64,000 bases of DNA from Pedobacter insulae (GTDB taxonomy: Bacteria > Bacteroidota > Bacteroidia > Sphingobacteriales > Sphingobacteriaceae). The notes beneath the pieces were generated by a model. It saw nothing but the letters and a program-made list of their open reading frames with translations. It did no database searches and was not told the DNA's origin. The stretch lies in the NCBI RefSeq assembly GCF_900113525.1, contig NZ_FOPP01000015.1:30122-94121 (forward strand), written 5' to 3'. A program made the position numbers and the translations under genes. Position 1 is the stretch's first letter. Every line of letters starts with the position of its first letter. Shown piece after piece: positions 54,659 through 63,194 of this stretch.

Positions 54659-54764
54659 GGGCAAGTCTTTTACGATCAGCTCCCTTTGAACTCCCCCAGG
54701 GCGGGAACGAAGCAAGGGTAGAAGGTTGTAGCGGTGCGATAAAAGTTGCTTGCCCATTTTTTTC
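54659..54764 (+). ncRNA. ffs: Signal recognition particle RNA (small bacterial 4.5S type)
   Basis: The ends pair: GGGCAAG (54659-54665) with CTTGCCC (54749-54755), extended by CTTTTA/TAAAAG. The apical part carries the SRP signature: CTCCCCCAGG on one strand, a GGAA tetraloop, then GAAGCAAGGGTA on the other, i.e. the CAGG/AGCA symmetric loop that binds Ffh. A run of seven T ends it (to 54764). It has its own promoter and is about 100 nt, the usual bacterial small-type length. Confidence 0.9.
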
Positions 54765-54770
54765 CCCTAA

Positions 54771-54783
54771 CCCCCTGAGGGGG
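54771..54783. repeat. CCCCC-TGA-GGGGG palindrome
   Basis: A 5-bp G/C stem with a 3-nt loop follows the SRP RNA terminator. Similar CCCCT/AGGGG elements recur in Bacteroidota intergenic DNA; role unknown. The rest of 54784-54840 shows nothing else I recognise. Confidence 0.5.
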
Positions 54784-54840
54784 ATCTTCAATTCAGGGTT
54801 TCTTGCATCTTAATTCTTCCCTTAGGGATTTTTAACGTTT

Positions 54841-55497
54841 ATGAAATTTTTTATTGATACCGCAAACTTAGCTCAGATCAAAGAAGCACAGGATTTAGGC
54901 GTCTTGGATGGCGTAACTACCAATCCAAGTTTAATGGCTAAAGAAGGCATTACCGGAGAAACTAATGTAATTAATCACTATAAAGCTATTTGCGATATTG
55001 TTGATGACAATGTAAGTGCAGAAGTTATTGCCACAGATTTTGAAGGTATTGTGAAAGAAGGTGAAGCTTTAGCTGCACTTAATCCTAAAATTGTTGTAAA
55101 GGTGCCGATGATTAAAGACGGTATCAAAGCAATTAAATATTTTTCTGGTAAAGGAATAAGAACCAATTGCACATTAATTTTCTCTCCGGGCCAGGCTTTA
55201 TTGGCTGCAAAAGCGGGAGCAAGTTATGTGTCACCATTCCTAGGTCGTTTAGACGATATTTCTACGGATGGTTTACAGCTAATTGAAGACATCCGTTTAA
55301 TATTTGATAATTACGGGTATCCAACTGAAATTTTAGCAGCTTCCATTCGTGGTCCATTGCACATCGTTGCTTGTGCTAAGCTTGGTGCTGATGTAATTAC
55401 TGCTCCATTGGCAGCAATTATCGCATTATTGAAACATCCATTAACTGATAGTGGTTTAGCTGCATTTTTAGCAGATCACGCTAAAGCGAACGGTTAA
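54841..55497 (+). CDS. fsa: Fructose-6-phosphate aldolase (TalC/Fsa)
   Basis: The 218-residue small transaldolase-family enzyme starts MKFFIDTANLAQIKEAQDLGVLDGVTTNPSLMAKEG. The Schiff-base lysine is Lys87 in KIVVKVPM, and NCTLIFSPGQALLAAKAGASYVSPFLGRLDD follows. Length fits the short Fsa/TalC subfamily, not full transaldolase. It either cleaves fructose-6-phosphate or acts as a small transaldolase. It lies 76 bp after the SRP RNA terminator. Confidence 0.93.
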   Translation: MKFFIDTANLAQIKEAQDLGVLDGVTTNPSLMAKEGITGETNVINHYKAICDIVDDNVSAEVIATDFEGIVKEGEALAALNPKIVVKVPMIKDGIKAIKYFSGKGIRTNCTLIFSPGQALLAAKAGASYVSPFLGRLDDISTDGLQLIEDIRLIFDNYGYPTEILAASIRGPLHIVACAKLGADVITAPLAAIIALLKHPLTDSGLAAFLADHAKANG

Positions 55498-55512
55498 TTA
55501 ATTCATAGGAAC

Positions 55513-55592
55513 CGTCATTGCGAGTGCAGCGAAGCAATCTAACGAGAGATTGCTTCGCTGCACTCGCAATGACGGGTTGCTCGCAATGACGG
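55513..55592. repeat. REP-like palindrome, copy 3
   Basis: GTCATTGCGAG-TGCAGC-GAAGCAATCT pairs with AGATTGCTTC-GCTGCA-CTCGCAATGAC, plus an extra CTCGCAATGACGG unit. The arm differs from copies 1 and 2 and again pairs perfectly. It lies between convergent fsa and the HAD phosphatase gene. Confidence 0.85.
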
Positions 55593-55602
55593 ATTTTAAG
55601 CC

Positions 55603-56100
55603 TTAACTTTCCAACACATCTTTTACCGCCTGGTAATCAATTTGCTCATCTGGGGCAATCAAAATACCTTTTACCCCTGCCCCATTCGCGGCTTCAACAT
55701 CACGAGGTTTATCACCAATCATCACAGATAATGCCGGGTCAATATCATAAGTGGCAATTGCCTCTAATAACATTCCTGATAAAGGCTTCCTGCATTCGCA
55801 TGGGCCTGTTACTGTTGGATGATGTGGACAATAGTAAGCATGACTTATTTTGGCGCCCTGAGCTTCAAATGCTGTAAACAAAATAGCATGCATTTCGGCA
55901 AGCTGTTTTTCCGTATATCTTTTTTGAGCAATCCCACCCTGATTGGTTATTATAATCAATAAATAACCTTCATCGTATAATCGCTTTAAAGGGGCAATTT
56001 GATATTCCAACACTTTAAAGTCTTCAACCCTACAGATATAATCGTTTAATTCTTGGTTTAGTACGCCATCTCTATCTAAAAAAATTGCTTTTTGCTTCAT
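55603..56100 (-). CDS. gmhB: D-glycero-D-manno-heptose-1,7-bisphosphate 7-phosphatase type HAD phosphatase
   Basis: The 165-residue HAD enzyme has DxDGV (FLDRDGVLNQE; nucleophile Asp9 and Asp11), the ITNQGGIAQ motif 2, and the zinc-binding loop CPHHP ... CECRKP that marks the GmhB branch. MIGDKPRDVEAANGAG is the motif 3-4 segment. GmhB acts in heptose supply for lipopolysaccharide; histidinol phosphatase activity is also known in relatives. The divergent OPT transporter gene begins 54 bp away. Confidence 0.88.
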   Translation of the reverse strand: MKQKAIFLDRDGVLNQELNDYICRVEDFKVLEYQIAPLKRLYDEGYLLIIITNQGGIAQKRYTEKQLAEMHAILFTAFEAQGAKISHAYYCPHHPTVTGPCECRKPLSGMLLEAIATYDIDPALSVMIGDKPRDVEAANGAGVKGILIAPDEQIDYQAVKDVLES

Positions 56101-56154
56101 GGCACAAATATATAATGTTAAAATAAATTAACTTTATGATATAAACCTCATCTA

Positions 56155-58209
56155 ATGAACAGAGAAGAATTTAAACCTTTTGTACCGGCAGAAAGTAATG
56201 TTGCTGAGTTTACCATTAAATCTATTTTACTTGGCTGTATTGCAGGGATAATTTTTGGAGCAGCAACCGTTTACTTAGCTTTAAAAGCAGGATTAACTGT
56301 TTCGGCATCTATTCCGATCGCCGTATTGGCCATTACTCTTGGTAAGCGTTTTTTTAAGACAACCATTTTAGAGAACAACATTATCCAGACTACAGGGTCT
56401 GCTGGTGAAAGCATCGCCGCAGGCGTAGTATTTACCTTACCTGGTTTTCTATTTTTAAGTACAGACATTGGGGGCCTAAGTTCTAGCGACGCCTTTTTCA
56501 ATTATATGACCATCCTCATTCTGGCTATTTTAGGAGGTATTTTGGGAACATTGATGATGATCCCGTTGCGAAAGTCTTTAATAGTTAAAGAACATGAAAA
56601 TTTGCCCTATCCTGAAGGAACCGCTTGTGCTTCGGTTTTAAAGGCAGGAGAAAAAGGAGGCGATTTTGCGAGGACTGCATTTTGGGGATTAGGTTTTTCA
56701 TTGGTATATGCGTTATTACAAAAAGTTTTCCATGTGGTTGCCGAAGCGCCCACCTGGGCCACCAAGCAGGCTAATAAATTTTTACCTTCTGCACAAGTAA
56801 GCGGCGAAATTACTCCTGAATATATGGGAGTAGGCTATATCATTGGTCCAAAAATAGCTGGCGTATTAGTTGCAGGAGGCGTTTTAGCATGGTTAGCGCT
56901 CATCCCACTATTAGCCACATTAATAGACCCCTTGGTAGCTGCTAAGCAATTGGTCAAATTAGGCTTGCTAGCCGACCTCACCAAACCAGGTGGTTCTGGC
57001 TCTTGGGATCCGGTTACGCAAACCTTTGCCGATTATCCGAGAGCCATTTACCAAGCATTTGTAAAACAGATTGGTGCCGGAGCTGTGGCTGCAGGGGGAT
57101 TTATCACCTTGCTAAAAACTTTACCTACCATCATTTCATCGTTCAAAGACAGTGTAGGTTCCATTAAGGAAGGAAAATTGGGGAATGCAGTGAAGCGAAC
57201 AGATCGCGATCTCTCTATCAAATTAGTGGGAATTGGTAGCTTAGTGTTAATACTCTTAATGGCTATACTGCCTCAAATACCTGGAGATAGCATCTTGAAC
57301 AAACTGATTATCGGTGTGTTGGTGATCGTTTTCGGAGCATTCTTTGTGACAGTCTCCAGCCGGATTGTGGGTTTAATAGGTTCAAGTAATAATCCGATCT
57401 CGGGTATGACAATTGCCACTATTATGGGGACATGTTTGGTGTTCATAGCGGTTGGCTGGACAGGGAAGATTTATGAACCAATGGCCCTGGTGGTGGGCGG
57501 AATGATCTGTATTGCAGCGGCCAATGCAGGTGCAACCTCACAAGATCTAAAAACAGGATACTTAGTTGGCGCTACGCCTAAGTATCAACAAATAGCTTTG
57601 TTTATCGGAGCAATCGTTTCGTCGATAGTAATAGGGTTAACAGTACGTATTCTCGACACACCTACTGCCGAAATGGTAAAGCAAGGTATTCACCATGCAA
57701 TTGGAACCGAAACCTATGCCGCACCCCAGGCAACACTCATGGCAACATTAATTAAAGGCATGCTCTCTTTTAATTTAGATTGGCAATATGTTTTAGTGGG
57801 TGTGTTTATTGCGATTACGATAGAATTATGTGGTATTAATGCGCTCTCCTTTGCGGTTGGCGCCTATCTTCCACTTTCTACTACCCTACCTATTTTTGCC
57901 GGCGGTGCAATTAAAGGCATTGTAAACTGGCGCGAGAAAAGCAAAACGAAAAGCGTTGAAGAAGAAGAAATTGCCCCAGGAAACTTATTTGCTACCGGCT
58001 TAGTGGCTGGTGGTGCCATTGCCGGAGTAATTGTGGCCATTTTGATGGTGATCCCGGCGGTGAGAGACAACCTAAGCAAAGTTAACATCGAACCGATCTT
58101 TATTGAATGGTTTGGCGATGGTGGCTACCAAATTTTAGGGGTTCTGTGCTTTCTGTTTATGGGGTACGTGCTCTATAATATCGGTATAAAAAAGCAAGAA
58201 AAGATTTAA
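56155..58209 (+). CDS. OPT family oligopeptide transporter
   Basis: The 684-residue polytopic membrane protein (about 15 helices) matches the OPT family: the N-terminal TIKSILLGCIAGIIFGAATVYLALKAGLTVSASIPIAV block, the NIIQTTGSAGESIAAGVVFTLP motif, and NLPYPEGTACASVLKAGE. Members take up peptides or metal-siderophore complexes. Residues 300-340 include a soluble loop and the C-terminus ends in IGIKKQEKI. The substrate cannot be read from sequence. Confidence 0.92.
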   Translation: MNREEFKPFVPAESNVAEFTIKSILLGCIAGIIFGAATVYLALKAGLTVSASIPIAVLAITLGKRFFKTTILENNIIQTTGSAGESIAAGVVFTLPGFLFLSTDIGGLSSSDAFFNYMTILILAILGGILGTLMMIPLRKSLIVKEHENLPYPEGTACASVLKAGEKGGDFARTAFWGLGFSLVYALLQKVFHVVAEAPTWATKQANKFLPSAQVSGEITPEYMGVGYIIGPKIAGVLVAGGVLAWLALIPLLATLIDPLVAAKQLVKLGLLADLTKPGGSGSWDPVTQTFADYPRAIYQAFVKQIGAGAVAAGGFITLLKTLPTIISSFKDSVGSIKEGKLGNAVKRTDRDLSIKLVGIGSLVLILLMAILPQIPGDSILNKLIIGVLVIVFGAFFVTVSSRIVGLIGSSNNPISGMTIATIMGTCLVFIAVGWTGKIYEPMALVVGGMICIAAANAGATSQDLKTGYLVGATPKYQQIALFIGAIVSSIVIGLTVRILDTPTAEMVKQGIHHAIGTETYAAPQATLMATLIKGMLSFNLDWQYVLVGVFIAITIELCGINALSFAVGAYLPLSTTLPIFAGGAIKGIVNWREKSKTKSVEEEEIAPGNLFATGLVAGGAIAGVIVAILMVIPAVRDNLSKVNIEPIFIEWFGDGGYQILGVLCFLFMGYVLYNIGIKKQEKI

Positions 58210-58230
58210 TACTTCATTGAGGTATGAAGG

Positions 58231-58332
58231 GTCATTGCGAGTCACGAAGCGTCATTGCGAGGCACGAAGCGTCATTGCGAGGTACGAAGCAATCTAGTGC
58301 CGATTAGATTGCTTCGTGCCTCGCAATGACGG
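58231..58332. repeat. REP-like palindrome, copy 4, with three tandem half-units
   Basis: Three 20-bp units run in tandem at 58231, 58251 and 58271, each GTCATTGCGAG-xxxx-GAAGC with variable cores TCAC, GCAC and GTAC. They are followed by AATCT and the inverted copy ending in CTCGCAATGACGG. The inverted arm (GTGCC) pairs with the middle unit. It lies between convergent genes. Confidence 0.85.
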
Positions 58333-58369
58333 CCCCCGTTATAACTTTTACGACTATCTTATTTCAAAA

Positions 58370-60526
58370 CTATCTTATTTCAAACTTCCCAACTAACGCG
58401 GCTTCAGCGGAAGACGGCCCTATCATCAGTTTGACTTTACCTTTTATGGTTTGCAGCTCATCAATAGCTCCAACATAATGCTGTATATCACTGTGTTTTA
58501 ACTCAAAATTTACCATTTTCTTTTCGCCAGCTTTGAGATGAATACGTTTAAAACCTTTCAATTCTTTGATGGGGTATTGGGTACCTTCCTGTTTGATATA
58601 AAGTTGCACGACTTCATCGCCATCAACCTTACTCGTGTTCGTTACACTTAAACTTATTTTAAGGGGGCTGGTGGTTAACAAATGGCCGCCAGAAAGCTTT
58701 AGATCGGCATAGTTGAAAGTGCTATAACTCAATCCATAACCGAATGGATACAACACAGGCTTTATGATATGGCGATATGTTTTTCCTTCCATGCTGTAGT
58801 TGTCGAAGGCTGGAATATCATCTATTGATTTATAGAAGGTAACTGGCAACCTACCGGCAGGATTATAGATGCCTGCTAATATATCTCCGATGGCTTGTCC
58901 ACCTCTCTCGCCACCGTACCATGCCTCTACAATGGCATCAAGGTTATCGTTTTCCCAGTTCACAGCCAAAGCGCTTCCATTTAATAGCACTAAAACAATG
59001 GGCTTGCCCAATTTCTTCAATTCCTTTAGCAGATCAGTTTGTACGGTTGGCAAATTTAGATCAGTTTTATCACCGCCCAAAAAACCAGGCACTTTTACTT
59101 TTAGGTCTTCTCCCTCTAAGCGTGGGGAGATACCGCCAACAAAAATAATTACTTCGGCGTTGGTGGCTATCTTTAAAGCTTCTTCAAAATCTGCTTTTCT
59201 GCTGTAACCTGGTGTATCAATAACTGCACATCCTTTTGCATAGCTAATGGAAGCAGTGGGAAAAGCCTTTTGTATCCCTTCCAATGGGGTAACAATATGT
59301 TTAGGTTCGCCATTGTAATTGCCTAATAAAACTTCGGCGTCATTGGCATTAGGGCCAATTAACGCAATATTTTTTAACCCGCGTTTTAATGGTAAAACTC
59401 CATTGTTTTTAAGTAATACGACAGATTCCCTAGCCATTTTTAAGGCCTGTGACTGATGGGCTTTACTATTCACTACGCTATAAGGTATTTTTGAATAAGG
59501 ATTAACTTCGTCTGCATCAAAAATTCCGAGTTTGAACTTAGCACGCAGTAATCGCGCTACTGCGGTGTCTAATTCACTTTCTTTCAATAAACCACGTTCT
59601 ATCGCTGGAATTACAGCCGACGCATATCCGTAACATTGGTTGTCTGCCCCTGCCCTGATAGCTTGCGCCACTGCTTCAATGCTATCTTTCGCCGTTTTAT
59701 GGAAAGTGTAAAAATCATATACCGCTCCACAGTCTGTAGCCACAAATCCTTTAAAACCCCATTTTTTACGTAAAATATCATTTAGCAGAAATGCGTCGCT
59801 ACAACAGGGTTTACCATATAATCTGTTATACGCACACATAAACGAATAAACGTGCCCTTCTTGGGTCAACATTTTAAATGCAGGGAGGTAAGTTTCCCAT
59901 AAATCACGTTTGTTTGGCCTGGCATCAAATACATGTCTATCGGGTTCCGGACCGCTGTGTACCGCAAAATGCTTAGCAGTGGTAATTGTTTTGAAATAGT
60001 TTGGATTGTCGCCCTGCATACTTTTTACAAAGGCAACCCCAAGTTTACCGGTTAAGTATGGATCTTCGCCAAAGGTCTCATGTCCACGCCCCCAGCGAGG
60101 GTCTCTAAAAATATTCACATTGGGAGAATAAAATGTTAAGCCGGTGTACTCTTTTCTATTACCTTCTCTTACAAATTGGTGATGCTTTGCCCTTGCTTCA
60201 TCACTTACCATTGTACCCATAGCAAACATACCCTCTTCGTTAAAGGTAGCAGCCAAACCTATAGGCTGAGGAAAAGAAGTAGCCAATCCTGCTCTTGCCA
60301 CGCCATGGAGCGCTTCATTCCACCAATCATATGCCGGGATATTAAGACGGGCTATTGCCGGGGTTCTATTATCCATTTGTAGCGCTTTCTCTGTTAAAGT
60401 CATGCGCTTGAGCAAATCGCTAACCCGCGTTTCTAAAGGTAATTTCGGATTTAAATAAGGTGCTTCTTGAGCGGTTGACGATAAATAAGACAATGCTAAG
60501 AATGCAAAAACTATGCTTTTATTCAT
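58370..60526 (-). CDS. Glycoside hydrolase family 3 (beta-xylosidase/glucosidase-like), exported
   Basis: I start this 718-residue protein at 60526 (MNKSIVFAFLALSYLSSTAQ), which gives a clean signal peptide; the frame extends upstream to 60637 without a signal. The GH3 N-terminal barrel has the catalytic nucleophile Asp in GFVATDCGAVYD, preceded by TTAKHFAVHSGPEPDRH. The C-terminal sandwich ends in a fibronectin-III-like domain. Substrate: probably beta-xylosides or beta-glucosides. It stands alone, without a SusCD pair. Confidence 0.9.
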   Translation of the reverse strand: MNKSIVFAFLALSYLSSTAQEAPYLNPKLPLETRVSDLLKRMTLTEKALQMDNRTPAIARLNIPAYDWWNEALHGVARAGLATSFPQPIGLAATFNEEGMFAMGTMVSDEARAKHHQFVREGNRKEYTGLTFYSPNVNIFRDPRWGRGHETFGEDPYLTGKLGVAFVKSMQGDNPNYFKTITTAKHFAVHSGPEPDRHVFDARPNKRDLWETYLPAFKMLTQEGHVYSFMCAYNRLYGKPCCSDAFLLNDILRKKWGFKGFVATDCGAVYDFYTFHKTAKDSIEAVAQAIRAGADNQCYGYASAVIPAIERGLLKESELDTAVARLLRAKFKLGIFDADEVNPYSKIPYSVVNSKAHQSQALKMARESVVLLKNNGVLPLKRGLKNIALIGPNANDAEVLLGNYNGEPKHIVTPLEGIQKAFPTASISYAKGCAVIDTPGYSRKADFEEALKIATNAEVIIFVGGISPRLEGEDLKVKVPGFLGGDKTDLNLPTVQTDLLKELKKLGKPIVLVLLNGSALAVNWENDNLDAIVEAWYGGERGGQAIGDILAGIYNPAGRLPVTFYKSIDDIPAFDNYSMEGKTYRHIIKPVLYPFGYGLSYSTFNYADLKLSGGHLLTTSPLKISLSVTNTSKVDGDEVVQLYIKQEGTQYPIKELKGFKRIHLKAGEKKMVNFELKHSDIQHYVGAIDELQTIKGKVKLMIGPSSAEAALVGKFEIR

Positions 60527-60680
60527 TTTGGGTTGGGCAGTTATAAGGATTAAGATAAGTAAATTTATCGCGATATAATTATGTCTAAGATCAGTATTTA
60601 AGCCCAGAATTAAAATAGTTTCTCTTGTTAACAACATATAGAAAGTTAGGTATTGTTAAAACTTTTAAAACAGCTATTAG

Positions 60681-60710
60681 TCGGATATCATTCGGATATT
60701 ATTCGGACAT
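60681..60710. repeat. Three direct repeats at 11-bp spacing
   Basis: TCGGATAT at 60681 and 60692 and TCGGACAT at 60703 lie in the 299-bp gap between GH3 and DUF6266. The 11-bp period is about one helical turn, so a protein could contact all three on one face. Which gene they serve is not shown. Confidence 0.5.
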
Positions 60711-60825
60711 ATGACAATTATAGCCGATTAAAACCGGTATAATACCTGAATAATAATTAGTTATTATCTATTTAAAAGGTTATCTTGGTAACAGTGTTTT
60801 ATACTTAATATCAAGGAGGATAGCT

Positions 60826-61464
60826 ATGGCAATTATATCTGAAGGAATAAATGGGGGTTTTACAGGAAAAGCAGGAAGCGTTGTAGGTTACAATCGTATG
60901 GGCAAATGGATCATCAGGGGTTTACCAAGAGCCAAGAAAAAGAACAGACGAGTATCGGCAGGTCAGCAGGCTAGTCGATCGGTGTTTACCAAAATGCAGT
61001 ATTTTTTATCTCCTATTGTCCCTTTCATTCGTGTGGGCTTTAATATGGAAAGTCGATCGCGACAGATTACCGCACATAATGCAGCCAAATCTTACAATAT
61101 GCTAAATGCTTTTACACCCGAGGGTGAAATCGACTATAGTAAAGTCCTAGTTAGTTTCGGTAAATTACCAGGTGCTTTAGCCGCAACGTTAGAAACTGAT
61201 GATGCTGGATTACATTTTAGTTGGAACGATAATTCCAAAGAAAAAGATGCAAGTTCAGATGACCAAGTAATGTTACTTGCTTATAATGTTGCAAAGAAAG
61301 GTACCTATTGGATGCTTAGTGGTGCAAGAAGAAAGGTAGGTAAGGAAACATTAAAGGTTGGCAAATCCGATAAACCAAAAGTATTGCACACCTATATTGC
61401 CTTTATTTCTGATGATCGGCAACGTATTTCAATGAGTACTTATCTTGGAGAAATAGTCTATTAG
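60826..61464 (+). CDS. DUF6266 family protein
   Basis: The 212-residue protein starts MAIISEGINGGFTGKAGSVVGYNRMGKW, with a basic RAKKKNRR segment around residue 36. The ending is TYIAFISDDRQRISMSTYLGEIVY. This matches DUF6266, which occurs in many copies in Pedobacter-like genomes. No function is known. An unusually strong Shine-Dalgarno AAGGAGGA (60813-60820) ends 5 bp before the ATG, whereas the other genes here rely on weak or no sites. It ends 120 bp before the tRNA-Lys. Confidence 0.85.
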   Translation: MAIISEGINGGFTGKAGSVVGYNRMGKWIIRGLPRAKKKNRRVSAGQQASRSVFTKMQYFLSPIVPFIRVGFNMESRSRQITAHNAAKSYNMLNAFTPEGEIDYSKVLVSFGKLPGALAATLETDDAGLHFSWNDNSKEKDASSDDQVMLLAYNVAKKGTYWMLSGARRKVGKETLKVGKSDKPKVLHTYIAFISDDRQRISMSTYLGEIVY

Positions 61465-61584
61465 AAACTAATCCCCTTATAAATCAGTATTGTACGCTAT
61501 ATCATAAAAAAAACTTTGCATTAGCGTACTCATAATCCTATATTTGCAACACTTTAAAGAAAAGCAGTTAAAGTTTTCTTTAAT

Positions 61585-61657
61585 GATTCCGTAGCTCAGC
61601 TGGTAGAGCATTACACTTTTAATGTAGTGGTCCTGGGTTCGAATCCCAGCGGGATCA
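61585..61657 (+). tRNA. tRNA-Lys (anticodon UUU)
   Basis: A cloverleaf folds cleanly: acceptor GATTCCG/CGGGATC (one G-U), D arm GCTC-AGCTGGTA-GAGC, anticodon arm TTACA-CTTTTAA-TGTAG with anticodon TTT, and T arm CTGGG-TTCGAAT-CCCAG. The CCA end is not encoded. It is followed by a terminator and then a tyrosine integrase, so it is a likely attachment site. Confidence 0.97.
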
Positions 61658-61681
61658 CACGATTCGATATCAAAACTACAC

Positions 61682-61720
61682 AAAACCCTGCAAATCAAAT
61701 GATTGCAGGGTTTTTGTTTT
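61682..61720 (+). terminator. Terminator after tRNA-Lys
   Basis: AAAACCCTGCAA pairs with TTGCAGGGTTTT around a short loop, followed by a T-run. Confidence 0.85.
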
Positions 61721-61767
61721 TAGGGAAACACTAAAATATGCACCAATTCTCATATAAATAGTGAGCG

Positions 61768-61808
61768 ATTCGGTGAGTAGTTTTATAAAAGTTCAAGACT
61801 CACCGAAT
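61768..61808. repeat. 11-bp inverted repeat between tRNA-Lys and integrase
   Basis: ATTCGGTGAGT (61768-61778) and ACTCACCGAAT (61798-61808) are perfect inverted arms with a 19-bp spacer. It may be an integrase- or excisionase-binding site, or an operator of the integrase gene. Confidence 0.55.
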
Positions 61809-61853
61809 AAGTTATAACTAATTGTATTACAACTAGTTCAGTAACTGTACATC

Positions 61854-61884
61854 TTGTATACGTCAGAGTGCAAAGCTAAATTTG
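61854..61884 (+). promoter_or_regulatory. Integrase promoter
   Basis: TTG (61854-61856), a 20-bp spacer and TAAATTTG (61877-61884, exact TAnnTTTG) precede the ATG at 61906 by 21 bp. Confidence 0.65.
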
Positions 61885-61905
61885 TTTTACTAAAATCATT
61901 GAATA

Positions 61906-63123
61906 ATGAGAACCAATTTTAGCCTGCTCTTCTATATGAAGAAGCAAAAGAACTACACTAAGGGCATTGCCCCTATCTACATCCGAATTACCGTAAACGG
62001 CAAGAGGGCTGAATCCGCAACTGGCAGATCGTGCGAGCCAGACCGCTGGAATTGTAAATCTGGAAGGTCAATCGGCACAAAGGAGGATTCCAAATCCCTG
62101 AACTCATTTCTAGACCACCTGCAAAATATGGTCTACGATGCACATTGCGAACTTCTTAAATCTGGAAATATGATTACTGCCGAAGCCATCAAGAATAGGT
62201 TTTTAGGTAAAGAAGAAAAATCACAAACACTTTTACAGGCCATTACCGAGCATAATCAAAAGGTAGAGGCACTTGTTGGAAAGGAGTTTGTACAGGGAAC
62301 GCTCAACAGGTACAAGGTACTTAAGAAGCACTTAGCGGTTTTTTTACCATTTAAATATGGTGTCAAGGATATGGGTATGCGGAATGTTGACATTGCCTTT
62401 CTGAACGAGTTCGATTATTACCTGAGGTCGGAGAAATCCTGTGCCAACAACTATACGGTAAAAATGATCAAGAATCTCGGCAAGATCATCAATATCAGCT
62501 TTGAAAACGGATATATCCAGACCAATCCCTTTGCCTCCTATAAAGGACGAACCAAAAAGGTAGACCGTTATTTTCTCAATCAGGAGGAAATAGAGGTAAT
62601 TGCCGACAAGCAATTCGTTTCGGAAAGGTTGGACATCATCAGGGATATATTTCTTTTCTGCTGTTTTACGGGGCTAGCCTATGCCGATGTTCAAAAACTA
62701 CAGAAAACGCACATTAGCAAGGGCATTGATGGCGAATACTGGATCATCAAGAACCGCCAAAAGACCAATATCAGGTCTGCTATTCCATTGTTGCCCACTG
62801 CCGTTAACATCCTCGATAAGTACAAGAACCATCCAGTCTGCATAAACAAGGATTTGGTTTTCCCTGTACCCAGTAACCAAAAGATGAACGAATATTTAAA
62901 GGAAATCGAGGAACGGTGCGAAATTGGCAAGAAACTGACCTCACATATCGCCCGCCACACCTTTGCCACAACGGTAACGCTGTTGAATGGCGTACCCATA
63001 GAAAGCGTATCGCAGATGCTCGGGCATACCAATATCAGAACTACGCAGCATTATGCCAAGATACTTGATATCAAGGTTGGCGCAGATATGGCACTGTTGA
63101 GAAATAAATTAGCAATTATTTAA
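61906..63123 (+). CDS. Tyrosine-type site-specific integrase of a mobile element
   Basis: The 405-residue protein has an N-terminal arm-binding domain (FSLLFYMKKQKNYTKGIAPIYIRITVNGKRAE), a SAM-like core-binding domain (about 105-210) and a C-terminal catalytic domain. The catalytic residues lie in HIARHTFATTVTLLN, GHTNIRTTQHY (nucleophile Tyr) and KRQKTN-like RQKTNIRSAIPLLP. The first catalytic Arg appears as TGLAYADV, as is usual for this Bacteroidota subfamily. It starts 249 bp after tRNA-Lys and points away from it, typical of an element integrated into the tRNA 3' end. Confidence 0.93.
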   Translation: MRTNFSLLFYMKKQKNYTKGIAPIYIRITVNGKRAESATGRSCEPDRWNCKSGRSIGTKEDSKSLNSFLDHLQNMVYDAHCELLKSGNMITAEAIKNRFLGKEEKSQTLLQAITEHNQKVEALVGKEFVQGTLNRYKVLKKHLAVFLPFKYGVKDMGMRNVDIAFLNEFDYYLRSEKSCANNYTVKMIKNLGKIINISFENGYIQTNPFASYKGRTKKVDRYFLNQEEIEVIADKQFVSERLDIIRDIFLFCCFTGLAYADVQKLQKTHISKGIDGEYWIIKNRQKTNIRSAIPLLPTAVNILDKYKNHPVCINKDLVFPVPSNQKMNEYLKEIEERCEIGKKLTSHIARHTFATTVTLLNGVPIESVSQMLGHTNIRTTQHYAKILDIKVGADMALLRNKLAII

Positions 63124-63194
63124 TATTGAACGTAATTTTAAGCTAGTCATCCACAAGAATACCTAAGCTTATTATTTACAAAAATTTAAAGGAC

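Noticed and set aside
58231..58290. Three 20-bp tandem units as a CRISPR or minisatellite
   Set aside because: They are half-units of the REP-like palindrome and are followed by its inverted arm.
60527..60637. Longer GH3 start
   Set aside because: The added residues carry no signal and precede a clean signal peptide that starts at 60526.
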